Below are positions 1 through 7,456 of a stretch of DNA of 64,000 nucleotides, piece after piece. Each line of letters begins with the position of its first letter. Within the stretch, counting starts at the first letter, position 1. Position numbers and translations under genes: made by a program. The notes beneath the pieces were generated by a model. That model was not told the origin of the DNA and searched no databases. It saw nothing but the letters and a program-made list of their open reading frames with translations. Origin of the DNA: Oscillospiraceae bacterium (GTDB taxonomy: Bacteria > Bacillota > Clostridia > UMGS1810); NCBI GenBank assembly GCA_015069015.1, contig SVJK01000002.1:1-64000 (forward strand), given 5' to 3'.

Positions 1-169
1 TAAAGACGAAGAAGAAGAAATTGAAGAACTATTTGATATAAACATAGATATTGAAGCAGGATATGAGATTGAAACCGAGCAGACCATCAAAGGCAGTGAC
101 GATGAAGAAACCGAAGAAGAAACCATCTCTATGTACAAAATAGATGGTAAATGGTATGTAAGAATATAA
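1..169 (+). CDS. C-terminal end of a zinc-ribbon family membrane protein paralogue (partial)
   Basis: Only the last 55 codons are in the window; the reading frame enters at base 2 and stops at TAA 167-169. The tail is rich in Glu and Asp and contains TIKGSDDEETEEET followed by KIDGKWYV. It aligns closely with the end of the complete gene at 367-1119 (TIKGSDGEETDIET, KIDSQWYA), so the two are tandem paralogues. The N-terminus, and therefore any zinc ribbon, is off the window. The small domain before the C-terminus resembles the extracytoplasmic domains that follow zinc-ribbon plus single-TM proteins in Clostridia. Its function is unknown. Confidence 0.75.
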   Translation, partial: KDEEEEIEELFDINIDIEAGYEIETEQTIKGSDDEETEEETISMYKIDGKWYVRI

Positions 170-211
170 TCACATATAATTTATAAATCATACTTTATGT
201 AATTGTTAATC

Positions 212-251
212 AAAAAGATTGCGAGACTGTCAGGTTTTGCAATCTTTTTTC
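212..251 (+). terminator. Rho-independent terminator after the first zinc-ribbon paralogue
   Basis: An AAAAAGATTGC arm pairs with GCAATCTTTTTT across a loop of about 17 bases, and the T-run closes the hairpin. It lies 45 bases after the stop of the partial gene. Confidence 0.7.
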
Positions 252-286
252 TATACTGTAAATTTGGTGGAAAAACAAAAGAAAAC

Positions 287-315
287 TTGCGCAAATAAAA
301 AAAGTATGATAATAT
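287..315 (+). promoter_or_regulatory. Putative sigma-A promoter for the zinc-ribbon gene
   Basis: TTGCGC (287-292), a 17-base spacer and TAATAT (310-315) precede the gene by about 50 bases. The -10 and the spacing are good; the -35 is imperfect. Confidence 0.45.
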
Positions 316-366
316 GAATTTAATAAACATATTATGACATAAAATACATAGTTTGGAGGTATGATT

Positions 367-1119
367 ATGATATTTTGCAGTAAATGCGGAAAGCAATTGC
401 CGGAGGGAGCCGTTTTTTGCGGAGAGTGTGGCAACAGAATTTCAAACGCAAATAATCAGGTCCCACAGTACGCACCCGGACAGAGTGCTCAACAGGTACC
501 TAATTATGCACCCGGGCAGATCCCGAGATATTATCCGGCATATAATTATGAATACAAGCCAAAAGGCAAGGGCATCGTAGTTACAATAATTACTCTTGTT
601 ATCGTGGCAGCTCTTGCAGTCGGAGCATACTTTATTTTCTGGCATGATAGTGACGGAAGCGGAAATAGAAGTTCAGGTGGCGGAGATCAGAACACAATCA
701 AGAAAACATTAGAAAAGTATGCGCAAGCATGGGTTGATGGCGATGCTGAATCAATGTTGGAAACAGCGTTTCCTAAATCCATGTGGGATGATATGGAAGA
801 TGTTGTCGGTACAACAGTAGAAGATGCCAAGAAAGCCATAATGAGAGAGTGGTCAACCGATACTGATGATTACAATGAAAGATTTGGAAAAAATATTAAA
901 ACCGATGTGGTAATTCTTGAAAAACAAAAAATAGATAGAGAAAGAATTAAGGAAATAGAAGAAATTGGTAAGAAACTGGATAAAGGTTTTGATATAGACG
1001 AAGCATATAAGGTTGAATTTGAGATGACAATAAAAGGCAGTGACGGAGAAGAAACCGACATCGAAACTCTTGAACTTTTTAAAATTGATTCACAGTGGTA
1101 TGCATTAACAGCCGGTTAA
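367..1119 (+). CDS. Zinc-ribbon, single-TM protein with C-terminal extracytoplasmic domain
   Basis: About 250 aa. The first ATG at 361 abuts the Shine-Dalgarno GGAGG (355-359), so the ATG at 367 (MIFCSKCG) is the better start. An N-terminal zinc ribbon (CSKCG, then CGECG about 12 residues later) is followed by a Gln/Pro/Tyr-rich linker, one transmembrane helix at roughly residues 68-92, a Ser/Gly-rich stretch and an acidic domain of about 130 residues. This layout matches the broad zinc-ribbon-domain membrane proteins of Clostridia, whose role is not established. The C-terminal part pairs with the partial paralogue just upstream, which implies local duplication. Orientation (ribbon inside, domain outside) is inferred. 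Confidence 0.8.
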   Translation: MIFCSKCGKQLPEGAVFCGECGNRISNANNQVPQYAPGQSAQQVPNYAPGQIPRYYPAYNYEYKPKGKGIVVTIITLVIVAALAVGAYFIFWHDSDGSGNRSSGGGDQNTIKKTLEKYAQAWVDGDAESMLETAFPKSMWDDMEDVVGTTVEDAKKAIMREWSTDTDDYNERFGKNIKTDVVILEKQKIDRERIKEIEEIGKKLDKGFDIDEAYKVEFEMTIKGSDGEETDIETLELFKIDSQWYALTAG

Positions 1120-1247
1120 TTATAGAAAACAAGTTCATAGAAACAAAAACAAGGGGTAAAAAAAGTCCAGACCGCAAAAAGGCAGTAACAATAAAGAATA
1201 TAGATTACAAAACGGTCTGTAAATCGAATAAATTTATTACAAATGTA

Positions 1248-1273
1248 GAAAAACATCTTTTGAGATGTTTTTC
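1248..1273 (+). terminator. Rho-independent terminator after zinc-ribbon gene
   Basis: AAAAACATCT and AGATGTTTTT form a 10-bp stem with a short TTTG loop, followed by more pyrimidines. Confidence 0.65.
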
Positions 1274-1295
1274 TTCTATTATTTGCCTTTTTGCT

Positions 1296-1388
1296 ATTGT
1301 CAAATCTCACCACTCGCAGTACCTTTGTACAGCTTCGGGCTACCACTCAAAGCTCGGCTTTGCCTTGCTTTGAGTTCGATTTGACAAT
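1296..1388. repeat. 93-bp element with 11-bp terminal inverted repeats
   Basis: ATTGTCAAATC (1296-1306) and GATTTGACAAT (1378-1388) are perfect inverted repeats. Inside are two nested hairpins: GTAC/GTAC around 1319-1330 and ACTCAAAGC/GCTTTGAGT at about 1345-1376. There is no ORF. The architecture is that of a REP/MITE-like palindromic element inserted in the 413-base gap between the zinc-ribbon gene and the PTS-like gene. Copy number elsewhere is unknown. Confidence 0.5.
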
Positions 1389-1414
1389 TCTGAATCTTTT
1401 TTTCTATCCCCAAG

Positions 1415-1460
1415 GGGGTGTAAATTACTTCTTGCGAATTAATTTACACCCCTTTTTTTT
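1415..1460 (+). terminator. Strong hairpin with GTGTAAATTA core and T-run
   Basis: GGGGTGTAAATTA (1415-1427) pairs with TAATTTACACCCC (1440-1452), followed by eight T. It is a perfect 13-bp stem with a 12-base loop. It is one of four hairpins in the window with the same core (also near 12838, 35526 and 41163). The gap 1120-1532 holds a terminator, the inverted-repeat element, this hairpin and a promoter, and no gene. Confidence 0.75.
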
Positions 1461-1470
1461 GTTAGACACC

Positions 1471-1499
1471 TTGCAAAATATTTCTAATGGTGATATACT
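1471..1499 (+). promoter_or_regulatory. Putative sigma-A promoter for the EIIC-like gene
   Basis: TTGCAA (1471-1476), a 17-base spacer and TATACT (1494-1499), 34 bases before the start codon. Confidence 0.55.
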
Positions 1500-1532
1500 T
1501 AAATAAGTATGTATAAATATGGAGGAATACAA

Positions 1533-2570
1533 ATGAAAAAAGACAATAAATTTGTTGCGTTCTTAAAAAGGAAAGGTGTTTCTCTTTCACTGAAAAAGTA
1601 TTTTGTCGATGCTTTTTCAGCGATGGCAATGGGACTTTTTGCATCTCTTTTAATCGGAACAATTTTTGGAACAATCGGAACTCATACCAACATAGAGTTT
1701 TTTAATCAAATGAGTGAATATTGCAAAGCCGTTCAAGGGTCTGCCATGGCAGTTTCCATAGGATGCAGTCTTGGAGCTAACGGGCTTGTTTTATTCTCTC
1801 TTTGTGTGGTAGGTCATTGTGCCAACGGATTTGGCGGGCCTCTTGGTGTTTTTGTAATCACGCTTCTTGCATGTGAGATAGGAAAAATTGTTTCCAAAGA
1901 AACAAAAATTGACATACTTGTAACACCGACTGTCATAATTGCCATTGGTACGGCACTTTCACTTCTTATAGGGCCGGCAATTAGTTATATTATGGCAAAA
2001 ATCGGCGGAGCGATTATGAGTTTCACCGTTTTGCAACCATTTTTGATGGGGATTTTAGTGTCTGTAACAGTGGGTATTGCTCTCACACTTCCTATTAGTT
2101 CTGCGGCAATTTGTGCGTCAATCGGTCTTGTTGGACTTGCAGGCGGTGCGGCTGTTGCAGGATGCTGTGCACAGATGGTAGGATTCGCAGTTATGAGTTT
2201 TAAAGAAAACAAATGGGGCGGACTTGTTGCGCAAGGTCTTGGAACATCAATGCTTCAGATGGGTAACATCTGCAAAAATCCTCTCATATGGATACCGGCA
2301 ACACTTGCTTCTGCCATAACAGGTCCCATAGCAACATGCATTTTCAAACTTGAAATCCCCGAGGGTAATGCTGTGGCATCAGGCATGGGTACTTGCGGTA
2401 TGGTTGGCCCCATAGGACTTATGTCAAACCCCGGATTCGGTTCTTGGTTTGACTGGGTGGGACTTTTGCTTGTTTGCATTGTTCTTCCTGCCATACTTTC
2501 GTTCATATTCTCTGAAACTTTAAGAAAAATCGGATGGATCAGAGAAAATGACCTTAAACTTGAACTTTAA
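1533..2570 (+). CDS. PTS EIIC-like (PTS_EIIC_2 family) membrane protein
   Basis: About 345 aa. The ATG at 1533 follows GGAGGA (1521-1526); the in-frame ATG at 1509 would include the ribosome binding site. The protein is almost entirely hydrophobic, with about nine or ten predicted helices and Gly-rich segments such as GLVGLAGGAAVAGC and SNPGFGSWFDW. This is the pattern of the PTS_EIIC_2 family (Pfam PF13303), distinct from classical sugar EIIC proteins. No EIIA, EIIB or HPr domain is fused or adjacent, so PTS phosphotransfer is not supported by context. The next gene is a sulfur amino acid enzyme 27 bases downstream, which suggests co-transcription. The substrate is unknown. Confidence 0.75.
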   Translation: MKKDNKFVAFLKRKGVSLSLKKYFVDAFSAMAMGLFASLLIGTIFGTIGTHTNIEFFNQMSEYCKAVQGSAMAVSIGCSLGANGLVLFSLCVVGHCANGFGGPLGVFVITLLACEIGKIVSKETKIDILVTPTVIIAIGTALSLLIGPAISYIMAKIGGAIMSFTVLQPFLMGILVSVTVGIALTLPISSAAICASIGLVGLAGGAAVAGCCAQMVGFAVMSFKENKWGGLVAQGLGTSMLQMGNICKNPLIWIPATLASAITGPIATCIFKLEIPEGNAVASGMGTCGMVGPIGLMSNPGFGSWFDWVGLLLVCIVLPAILSFIFSETLRKIGWIRENDLKLEL

Positions 2571-2597
2571 TATTACATATGTAAGGAGATATAGATT

Positions 2598-3866
2598 ATG
2601 AAAATAGAAACAAAATGTATTCAGTCTGGCTACACACCCGAAAACGGTGAACCGAGAGTTTTACCGATCTATCAGAGCACCACATGGAAATATGCCACAA
2701 CTGAGCATATGGGAAAACTTTTTGATCTTGAAGAAAGCGGATATTTCTACACCCGCCTTGCCAATCCCACAAATGATGCAGTGGCTGCAAAAATTGCAGA
2801 CTTAGAAGGCGGCGTTGCCGCAATGCTCACATCTTCCGGTCAGGCTGCATGCTTTTATTCAATCTTCAACATCTGTCAGGCAGGTGACCACTTTATCTGT
2901 TCATCAAGTGTCTATGGCGGAACATTCAACCTCTTTGGCGTAACAATGAAAAAACTCGGCATTGAAGTTACCTTCGTCGATCCTGATTCTGATGAAGAAA
3001 CACTTAACAAGGCATTTAAAGAAAACACCAAGGCTATGTTTGGTGAAACAATTGCAAATCCTGCACTTGTTGTTCTTGACATTGAAAAATGGGCAAAAAT
3101 CGCACACAGCCACAATGTTCCCCTTATTATAGATAACACCTTTGCAACACCAATCAACTGCCGTCCTTTTGAGTGGGGTGCAGATATTGTTGTTCACTCC
3201 ACCACAAAATATATGGACGGACACGCAACAAGTGTCGGCGGAGCAGTTGTAGACAGCGGAAACTTTGACTGGGAAAAAAGCGGAAAATTCCCCGGACTCA
3301 CAACTCCTGATGAATCCTATCATGGAATAACCTACACAGAAAAATTCGGGAAAGCTGCTTACATCACAAAACTCACAGCACAGGTTATGAGAGACCTTGG
3401 TTCAATTCCGTCTCCTCACAATGCATTCCTTTTGAATCTCGGACTTGAAACCCTTTTCCTCCGTATGGAACGTCATTGTTCAAATGCTCAGAAAATTGCA
3501 GAATATCTTTCGGAAAATGATAAGATTTCATGGGTAAAATATTGCGGTCTTCCCGGTGATAAATATTATGACCTTGGTCAGAAATATCTTCCCAACGGCT
3601 CATGCGGAGTAATATCTTTTGGTGTTAAAGGTGGAAGAGAGGCAGCAGTTAAATTTATGGATTCTCTTAAACTTGCCGCAATTGTAACTCACGTTGCAGA
3701 TGCAAGAACATCTGTTCTTCACCCTGCAAGTCACACCCACAGACAACTCAATGATGCTGAACTTGAAGCAGCAGGCGTAACACCCGATCTCATCAGATTC
3801 TCCGTTGGTATTGAAAATGTTGACGATATTATCGCTGATATTCAAAACGCCCTTGACCAAATTTAA
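2598..3866 (+). CDS. O-acetylhomoserine sulfhydrylase / Cys-Met metabolism PLP enzyme
   Basis: 422 aa, the usual length for O-acetylhomoserine (thiol)-lyase of the Cys/Met gamma family. The PLP lysine is K204 in STTKYMDGH, and an IIDNTFATP segment at about 177-185 carries the cofactor-binding Asp. The family makes homocysteine from O-acetylhomoserine and sulfide or thiol, or catalyses related gamma-elimination. MetY, methionine gamma-lyase and cystathionine synthase paralogues cannot be separated by eye, but the length and the 55-residue insert before QVMRDLG favour O-acetylhomoserine sulfhydrylase. The start has GGAGAT upstream. It sits between an EIIC-like protein and an EamA permease, and the three genes are close enough to be one operon. 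Confidence 0.88.
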   Translation: MKIETKCIQSGYTPENGEPRVLPIYQSTTWKYATTEHMGKLFDLEESGYFYTRLANPTNDAVAAKIADLEGGVAAMLTSSGQAACFYSIFNICQAGDHFICSSSVYGGTFNLFGVTMKKLGIEVTFVDPDSDEETLNKAFKENTKAMFGETIANPALVVLDIEKWAKIAHSHNVPLIIDNTFATPINCRPFEWGADIVVHSTTKYMDGHATSVGGAVVDSGNFDWEKSGKFPGLTTPDESYHGITYTEKFGKAAYITKLTAQVMRDLGSIPSPHNAFLLNLGLETLFLRMERHCSNAQKIAEYLSENDKISWVKYCGLPGDKYYDLGQKYLPNGSCGVISFGVKGGREAAVKFMDSLKLAAIVTHVADARTSVLHPASHTHRQLNDAELEAAGVTPDLIRFSVGIENVDDIIADIQNALDQI

Positions 3867-3881
3867 TTTAGTGAGGTAAAA

Positions 3882-4793
3882 ATGCAAAAGAAAAATCAAC
3901 TTATAGGCACGCTGTTTTTGCTTGGGGCGGCAATCCTTTGGGGCGCATCCTTTGTATTCCAAAATGAGGGAGCGCAGATGATGGATCCCATTGCATTCAA
4001 CGGTCTGAGAAGTCTTCTTGGCTCTTTGGCTCTTCTTCCCGTAATTTTTGTTATTGCCCTTATAAACAGAAAAAAAGGAATCAGCACAAAAAAAAGCAGT
4101 GAAGATAAAAAGATGCTCATCAAGGGCGGATTTTTTTGCGGACTTGCGCTTTGCGCGGCAGGAACACTTCAGACTCTTGGCATAGAACAGGGAGCAGGGG
4201 AGTCAGGATTTATCACAACCATATACATCGTATTTGTTCCCCTTCTCGGAATCTTTCTTCGCCAGAAGATTGCCGGAAGAGTATGGGTTGCTGTGATGAT
4301 GTGTTTTGTGGGACTCTATCTTCTTTGCGGAAGTTTCGCTCTCAATATCAATCAGATATATCTTCTTCTTTGTGCGTTCTTTTTTGCCATTCACATTCTT
4401 GTGATTGACTATTTTGCACCAAAGGTTGACGGTGTCTGGCTTTCGTGTCTGCAATTTTTGGTTGTGGGAATAATAGATATGATAATAATGCTTTTCAGAG
4501 ATATGCCATCAATTTCTGAGGTTGTGGCGTGTTTCTGGCCATATCTTGCCTACATGGGCTTTGTCTCATGCGCCATTGCCTACACTTTTCAGATAATCGG
4601 TCAAAGACATATTTCTGCAACTCTCGGAGCGCTTCTGATGAGCCTTGAATCAGTTTTTTCCGTTCTTGCAGAATGGTTGCTTCAGGGAAATCTTCTTGGA
4701 ACCTCAAAGATTATTGGTTGTATAATAATATTTTCAGCAATAATTCTTGTTCAGCTTCCTGAAAATATTTTCAAAATTAAACAAAGGAATTAA
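3882..4793 (+). CDS. EamA/DMT-family transporter
   Basis: 303 aa with about ten transmembrane helices arranged as two EamA repeats. The first begins LLGAAILWGASFVFQNEGA; the second carries the typical AYTFQIIGQRHISATLGALL and LESVFSVLAEW motifs near residues 225-265. The family exports or imports metabolites such as amino acids and their derivatives. It starts 15 bases after the PLP enzyme with GTGAGG upstream, so it is probably co-transcribed. Export of a sulfur amino acid intermediate is possible but is inference only. A terminator follows. Confidence 0.85.
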   Translation: MQKKNQLIGTLFLLGAAILWGASFVFQNEGAQMMDPIAFNGLRSLLGSLALLPVIFVIALINRKKGISTKKSSEDKKMLIKGGFFCGLALCAAGTLQTLGIEQGAGESGFITTIYIVFVPLLGIFLRQKIAGRVWVAVMMCFVGLYLLCGSFALNINQIYLLLCAFFFAIHILVIDYFAPKVDGVWLSCLQFLVVGIIDMIIMLFRDMPSISEVVACFWPYLAYMGFVSCAIAYTFQIIGQRHISATLGALLMSLESVFSVLAEWLLQGNLLGTSKIIGCIIIFSAIILVQLPENIFKIKQRN

Positions 4794-4852
4794 AACAGCA
4801 GGCAGAATTGACAAGTATCTCACTGTCCTGCAAAGTATTCTATACAGTACAA

Positions 4853-4896
4853 AATCCACCTTTCTGACTTTGACGTCAGAGAGGTGGTTTTTTGCT
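4853..4896 (+). terminator. Rho-independent terminator after EamA gene
   Basis: AATCCACC-TTTCTGAC pairs with GTCAGA-GAGGTGGTT around a TTTGAC loop, then a T-run. Confidence 0.8.
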
Positions 4897-4920
4897 GTAT
4901 AGGAAATTACGCAGAATTTA

Positions 4921-5000
4921 GTTCGCGAGACAAGATGTATATCAAATTTCGCCCGCGACATGGGTGCAGGCTCAGCCTGCTTTCTTGTTATATCGATATT
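4921..5000. repeat. Non-coding region with a perfect GCAGGCT hairpin, possible repeat remnant
   Basis: GCAGGCT and AGCCTGC around a single C (4966-4980) make a tight palindrome, preceded by GC-rich GCCCGCGACATGGG, unlike the AT-rich surroundings. No ORF is seen. The gap 4794-5114 otherwise contains the terminator at 4853 and the promoter at 5057. Confidence 0.3.
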
Positions 5001-5056
5001 TATATGAAAAAACCGTAAAAAGAAGAAAATTTACATTGTTACATGGAATTTTTCCA

Positions 5057-5085
5057 TTCAACCCAAAAGTCAGACGTGCTATAAT
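5057..5085 (+). promoter_or_regulatory. Putative sigma-A promoter of the catabolic operon
   Basis: TTCAAC (5057-5062), a 17-base spacer and TATAAT (5080-5085), 30 bases before the FGGY kinase start. An imperfect palindrome (GGAATTTTTCC) overlaps the upstream side and could be an operator. Confidence 0.5.
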
Positions 5086-5114
5086 CCTAATATATAATAA
5101 TAAAAGGTGATATC

Positions 5115-6434
5115 ATGGAATATTTAATAGGTCTTGACATTGGCACATCCTCAGTCAAAGGAGTTCTGATGTCAACAGACGGAAATGTTAAATCCTGCAA
5201 AACAAAAAAGCATATATATCACGAAATTGATGGGTTTAAAACTCTTGATGCCGATGAATTTTGCAAAGGCTGTTTTGATGTATTAAAAGAAATTAAATCC
5301 GAGATTTGTGAATATGATAAAATTCTTGCAATCTGTCCGTCGGGTGCAAGCGGTAACCTCGTGTTTGTGAAAGACGGAAAAGCCATATCGCCGGTGTATG
5401 GTTGGCAAAACAGTTTTGACGATAGAATAACAGAGGAAGTTATCTTAGGTCTGGATGGCGAATATGTGTATGAGACTGTGGGATGGCCAAAAATAAAGAG
5501 TATGCCTCTTGCCGCTCTTGCATACATAAGAAAAACCAATCCCGATTTGATAGATTCATCAGATATGATTTGTATGCACATTGAATATCTGAACTTTTGC
5601 CTCACAGGAAAATGGGGCATCACTCCATCAATAGGCACACCGTTCTATCTTATCAATCAGAAAAAAATGGAGTATGAACAAAAGATTCTTGATTCTCTTG
5701 GCATAGATAAGGCAAAACTTCCACCCATTATGAAAAATTGTACATCTATAGGACACATGACAGAATTTGCCGTAGAAAAAACAGACCTTGATAAGGACAC
5801 AAAGGTGATTCTCGGCACTTTTGACCATCCAAGTGCCGCAAGGGGAGCGGGGGTTTTCGATGAGGACGAGATTCTCATTTCCTGTGGTACCTCATGGGTT
5901 GTTTTTGTGCCGGTGTCAGAGCGCGAAAAAGCCATTTCACAAAAAATGCTTTCCGACCCGTTTATGCATCCCGGCGGCAAATGGTGTGCAATGAAGTCTC
6001 TCACATCAGTTTCAGACACCATAGATAAATATATGAAAAAATATCTTGGTGATATTTCTTTTGAGGAACTTGACACCCTTGCAGATAAAGCCCCCATTGG
6101 TGCAAATGGTCTTTTATTAGATGACGATACCGACACAAGAGGTTTTGAAAAAAGTGACATTGCAAGAGCAATCATGGAATGTATTGCAATAAGGCTTAAT
6201 GAATTTTTGAAAGTATATGCAAAAGATGCAAAGAAAATCCGTCTGGTAGGGGGCATCACAAAATCAAAAGTGTGGTGCAGAGTTATATCTGAAATAACCG
6301 GCGTGAATGTTTCAGTTGTAAACGGAGAACACGCAGGTGCAGTCGGTTCCGCAATTATGGCAGGAGTCGGCGTTGGAATTTATGAAAACGAAAAGAAAGC
6401 GTTCTATTCAATATATGGAGAGGAGAAACATTAA
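5115..6434 (+). CDS. FGGY-family carbohydrate kinase
   Basis: 439 aa, a little shorter than typical xylulokinases (about 480-500). The N-terminal phosphate-binding motif is DIGTSSVKG (residues 8-16). The catalytic Asp is D237 in GTFDHPSAARGAG. A second nucleotide-binding region is RLVGGITKSKVWCRVISE, and the adenosine motif GEHAGAVGSAIMAG follows near 414-427. FGGY kinases phosphorylate free sugars or polyols such as xylulose, ribulose, fuculose, erythritol or glycerol. The specificity cannot be read here. First gene of a tightly packed operon: its TAA overlaps the next ATG (TAATG), implying translational coupling with the amidohydrolase. Confidence 0.88.
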   Translation: MEYLIGLDIGTSSVKGVLMSTDGNVKSCKTKKHIYHEIDGFKTLDADEFCKGCFDVLKEIKSEICEYDKILAICPSGASGNLVFVKDGKAISPVYGWQNSFDDRITEEVILGLDGEYVYETVGWPKIKSMPLAALAYIRKTNPDLIDSSDMICMHIEYLNFCLTGKWGITPSIGTPFYLINQKKMEYEQKILDSLGIDKAKLPPIMKNCTSIGHMTEFAVEKTDLDKDTKVILGTFDHPSAARGAGVFDEDEILISCGTSWVVFVPVSEREKAISQKMLSDPFMHPGGKWCAMKSLTSVSDTIDKYMKKYLGDISFEELDTLADKAPIGANGLLLDDDTDTRGFEKSDIARAIMECIAIRLNEFLKVYAKDAKKIRLVGGITKSKVWCRVISEITGVNVSVVNGEHAGAVGSAIMAGVGVGIYENEKKAFYSIYGEEKH

Positions 6435-7438
6435 TGTTTGGATATATACCCAGTGAATATGATAAAAAAGTATATGCACAGGAATTAAGGGACTTTTTAC
6501 CCGACAAAATAATAGACACCCACACTCATGTGTTTAAAAAAGAATTTACAAAACCATCCACCACCTGGGTTGGCAAGGTGATGGACGAATGTACCTATGA
6601 AAACCTTGAACAGACATTTCTTGATATGCTTCCCGGCAAGAAACTTAAGGCAGTTATGATGGGATTGCCATCCAGAGACCACGAAGTTGGTAATGCCTAT
6701 ATTGAAGAGTGTATAAACATGGGCGGAACCGGACTTTTCTGCACAAAATATGACACGCCTCTTTCGGTAATTGAAGAAGCAATCACAAAAAGAGGCTTCA
6801 AGGGTATCAAACCATATCCGAGCAACCGTCCTGCATATATACCTCTCGGTGAATCGAGAATTTTTGATTTTCTCCCTCACAATCAACTCAAACTTTTGAA
6901 TGATCTTGGCACAGTAGTCCTTCTTCACATAGGCAGGGATATGAGACTCAAAGATCCTGTGAACGTTGCTCAACTTATGGAGATAGAAGAAAAGTATCCC
7001 AATCTGAAACTTGTTGTGGCACACATAGGAAGAGCATATTCACCTGAAGATCTGGGAGATGCATTTGAGACCTTAAAACATACCAAAAACATGATGTTTG
7101 ACTTTTGTGCAAACACACTTTCCGAGGCAATGGAAGAATGTCTTAAGGCAGTTGGTCCAAAACGCCTTATGTATGGAACAGATATGCCAGTCACCAAAAT
7201 GCGTATGAGAAGAATTTCCGAAAACGGAATCTATAAAAACATTGTTCCAAAAGGTCTCTATGGTGATGTTTCGGGTGATATCCATATGTTAGAGACCGAA
7301 AATGAAGAACTCACTTGTTTTTTGTATGAGCAGCTGCGTGCATTTAAAAAAGCCGCCGAAAATCTTAATCTTACCAAAGAAGACATCAATGACGTTTTCT
7401 ATGGCAACGCAAGTAGACTTTATGGAATAGAAATTTAA
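6434..7438 (+). CDS. Amidohydrolase-2 family metal-dependent hydrolase (TIM barrel)
   Basis: 334 aa. Metal ligands expected for Amidohydro_2 (PF04909) are present: DTHTH (H30, H32), LLHIGRD, VAHIGR and the catalytic Asp in YGTDMPV. Known members include lactonases, decarboxylases and C-C hydrolases acting on sugar acids or ring compounds. Its overlap with the FGGY kinase and its place before an isomerase-like gene suggest a hydrolytic step (for example lactone opening) in the same sugar pathway; this is inferred. A residue insertion after TKMRMRR separates the barrel end from a helical C-terminus. Confidence 0.82.
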   Translation: MFGYIPSEYDKKVYAQELRDFLPDKIIDTHTHVFKKEFTKPSTTWVGKVMDECTYENLEQTFLDMLPGKKLKAVMMGLPSRDHEVGNAYIEECINMGGTGLFCTKYDTPLSVIEEAITKRGFKGIKPYPSNRPAYIPLGESRIFDFLPHNQLKLLNDLGTVVLLHIGRDMRLKDPVNVAQLMEIEEKYPNLKLVVAHIGRAYSPEDLGDAFETLKHTKNMMFDFCANTLSEAMEECLKAVGPKRLMYGTDMPVTKMRMRRISENGIYKNIVPKGLYGDVSGDIHMLETENEELTCFLYEQLRAFKKAAENLNLTKEDINDVFYGNASRLYGIEI

Positions 7439-7456
7439 CTTTTGGAGGACGAACTT

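Noticed and set aside
2904..3323. Minus-strand frame of 139 codons opposite the sulfhydrylase gene
   Set aside because: Cys/Phe-rich translation typical of an antisense shadow of a well-conserved gene, with no ribosome binding site.
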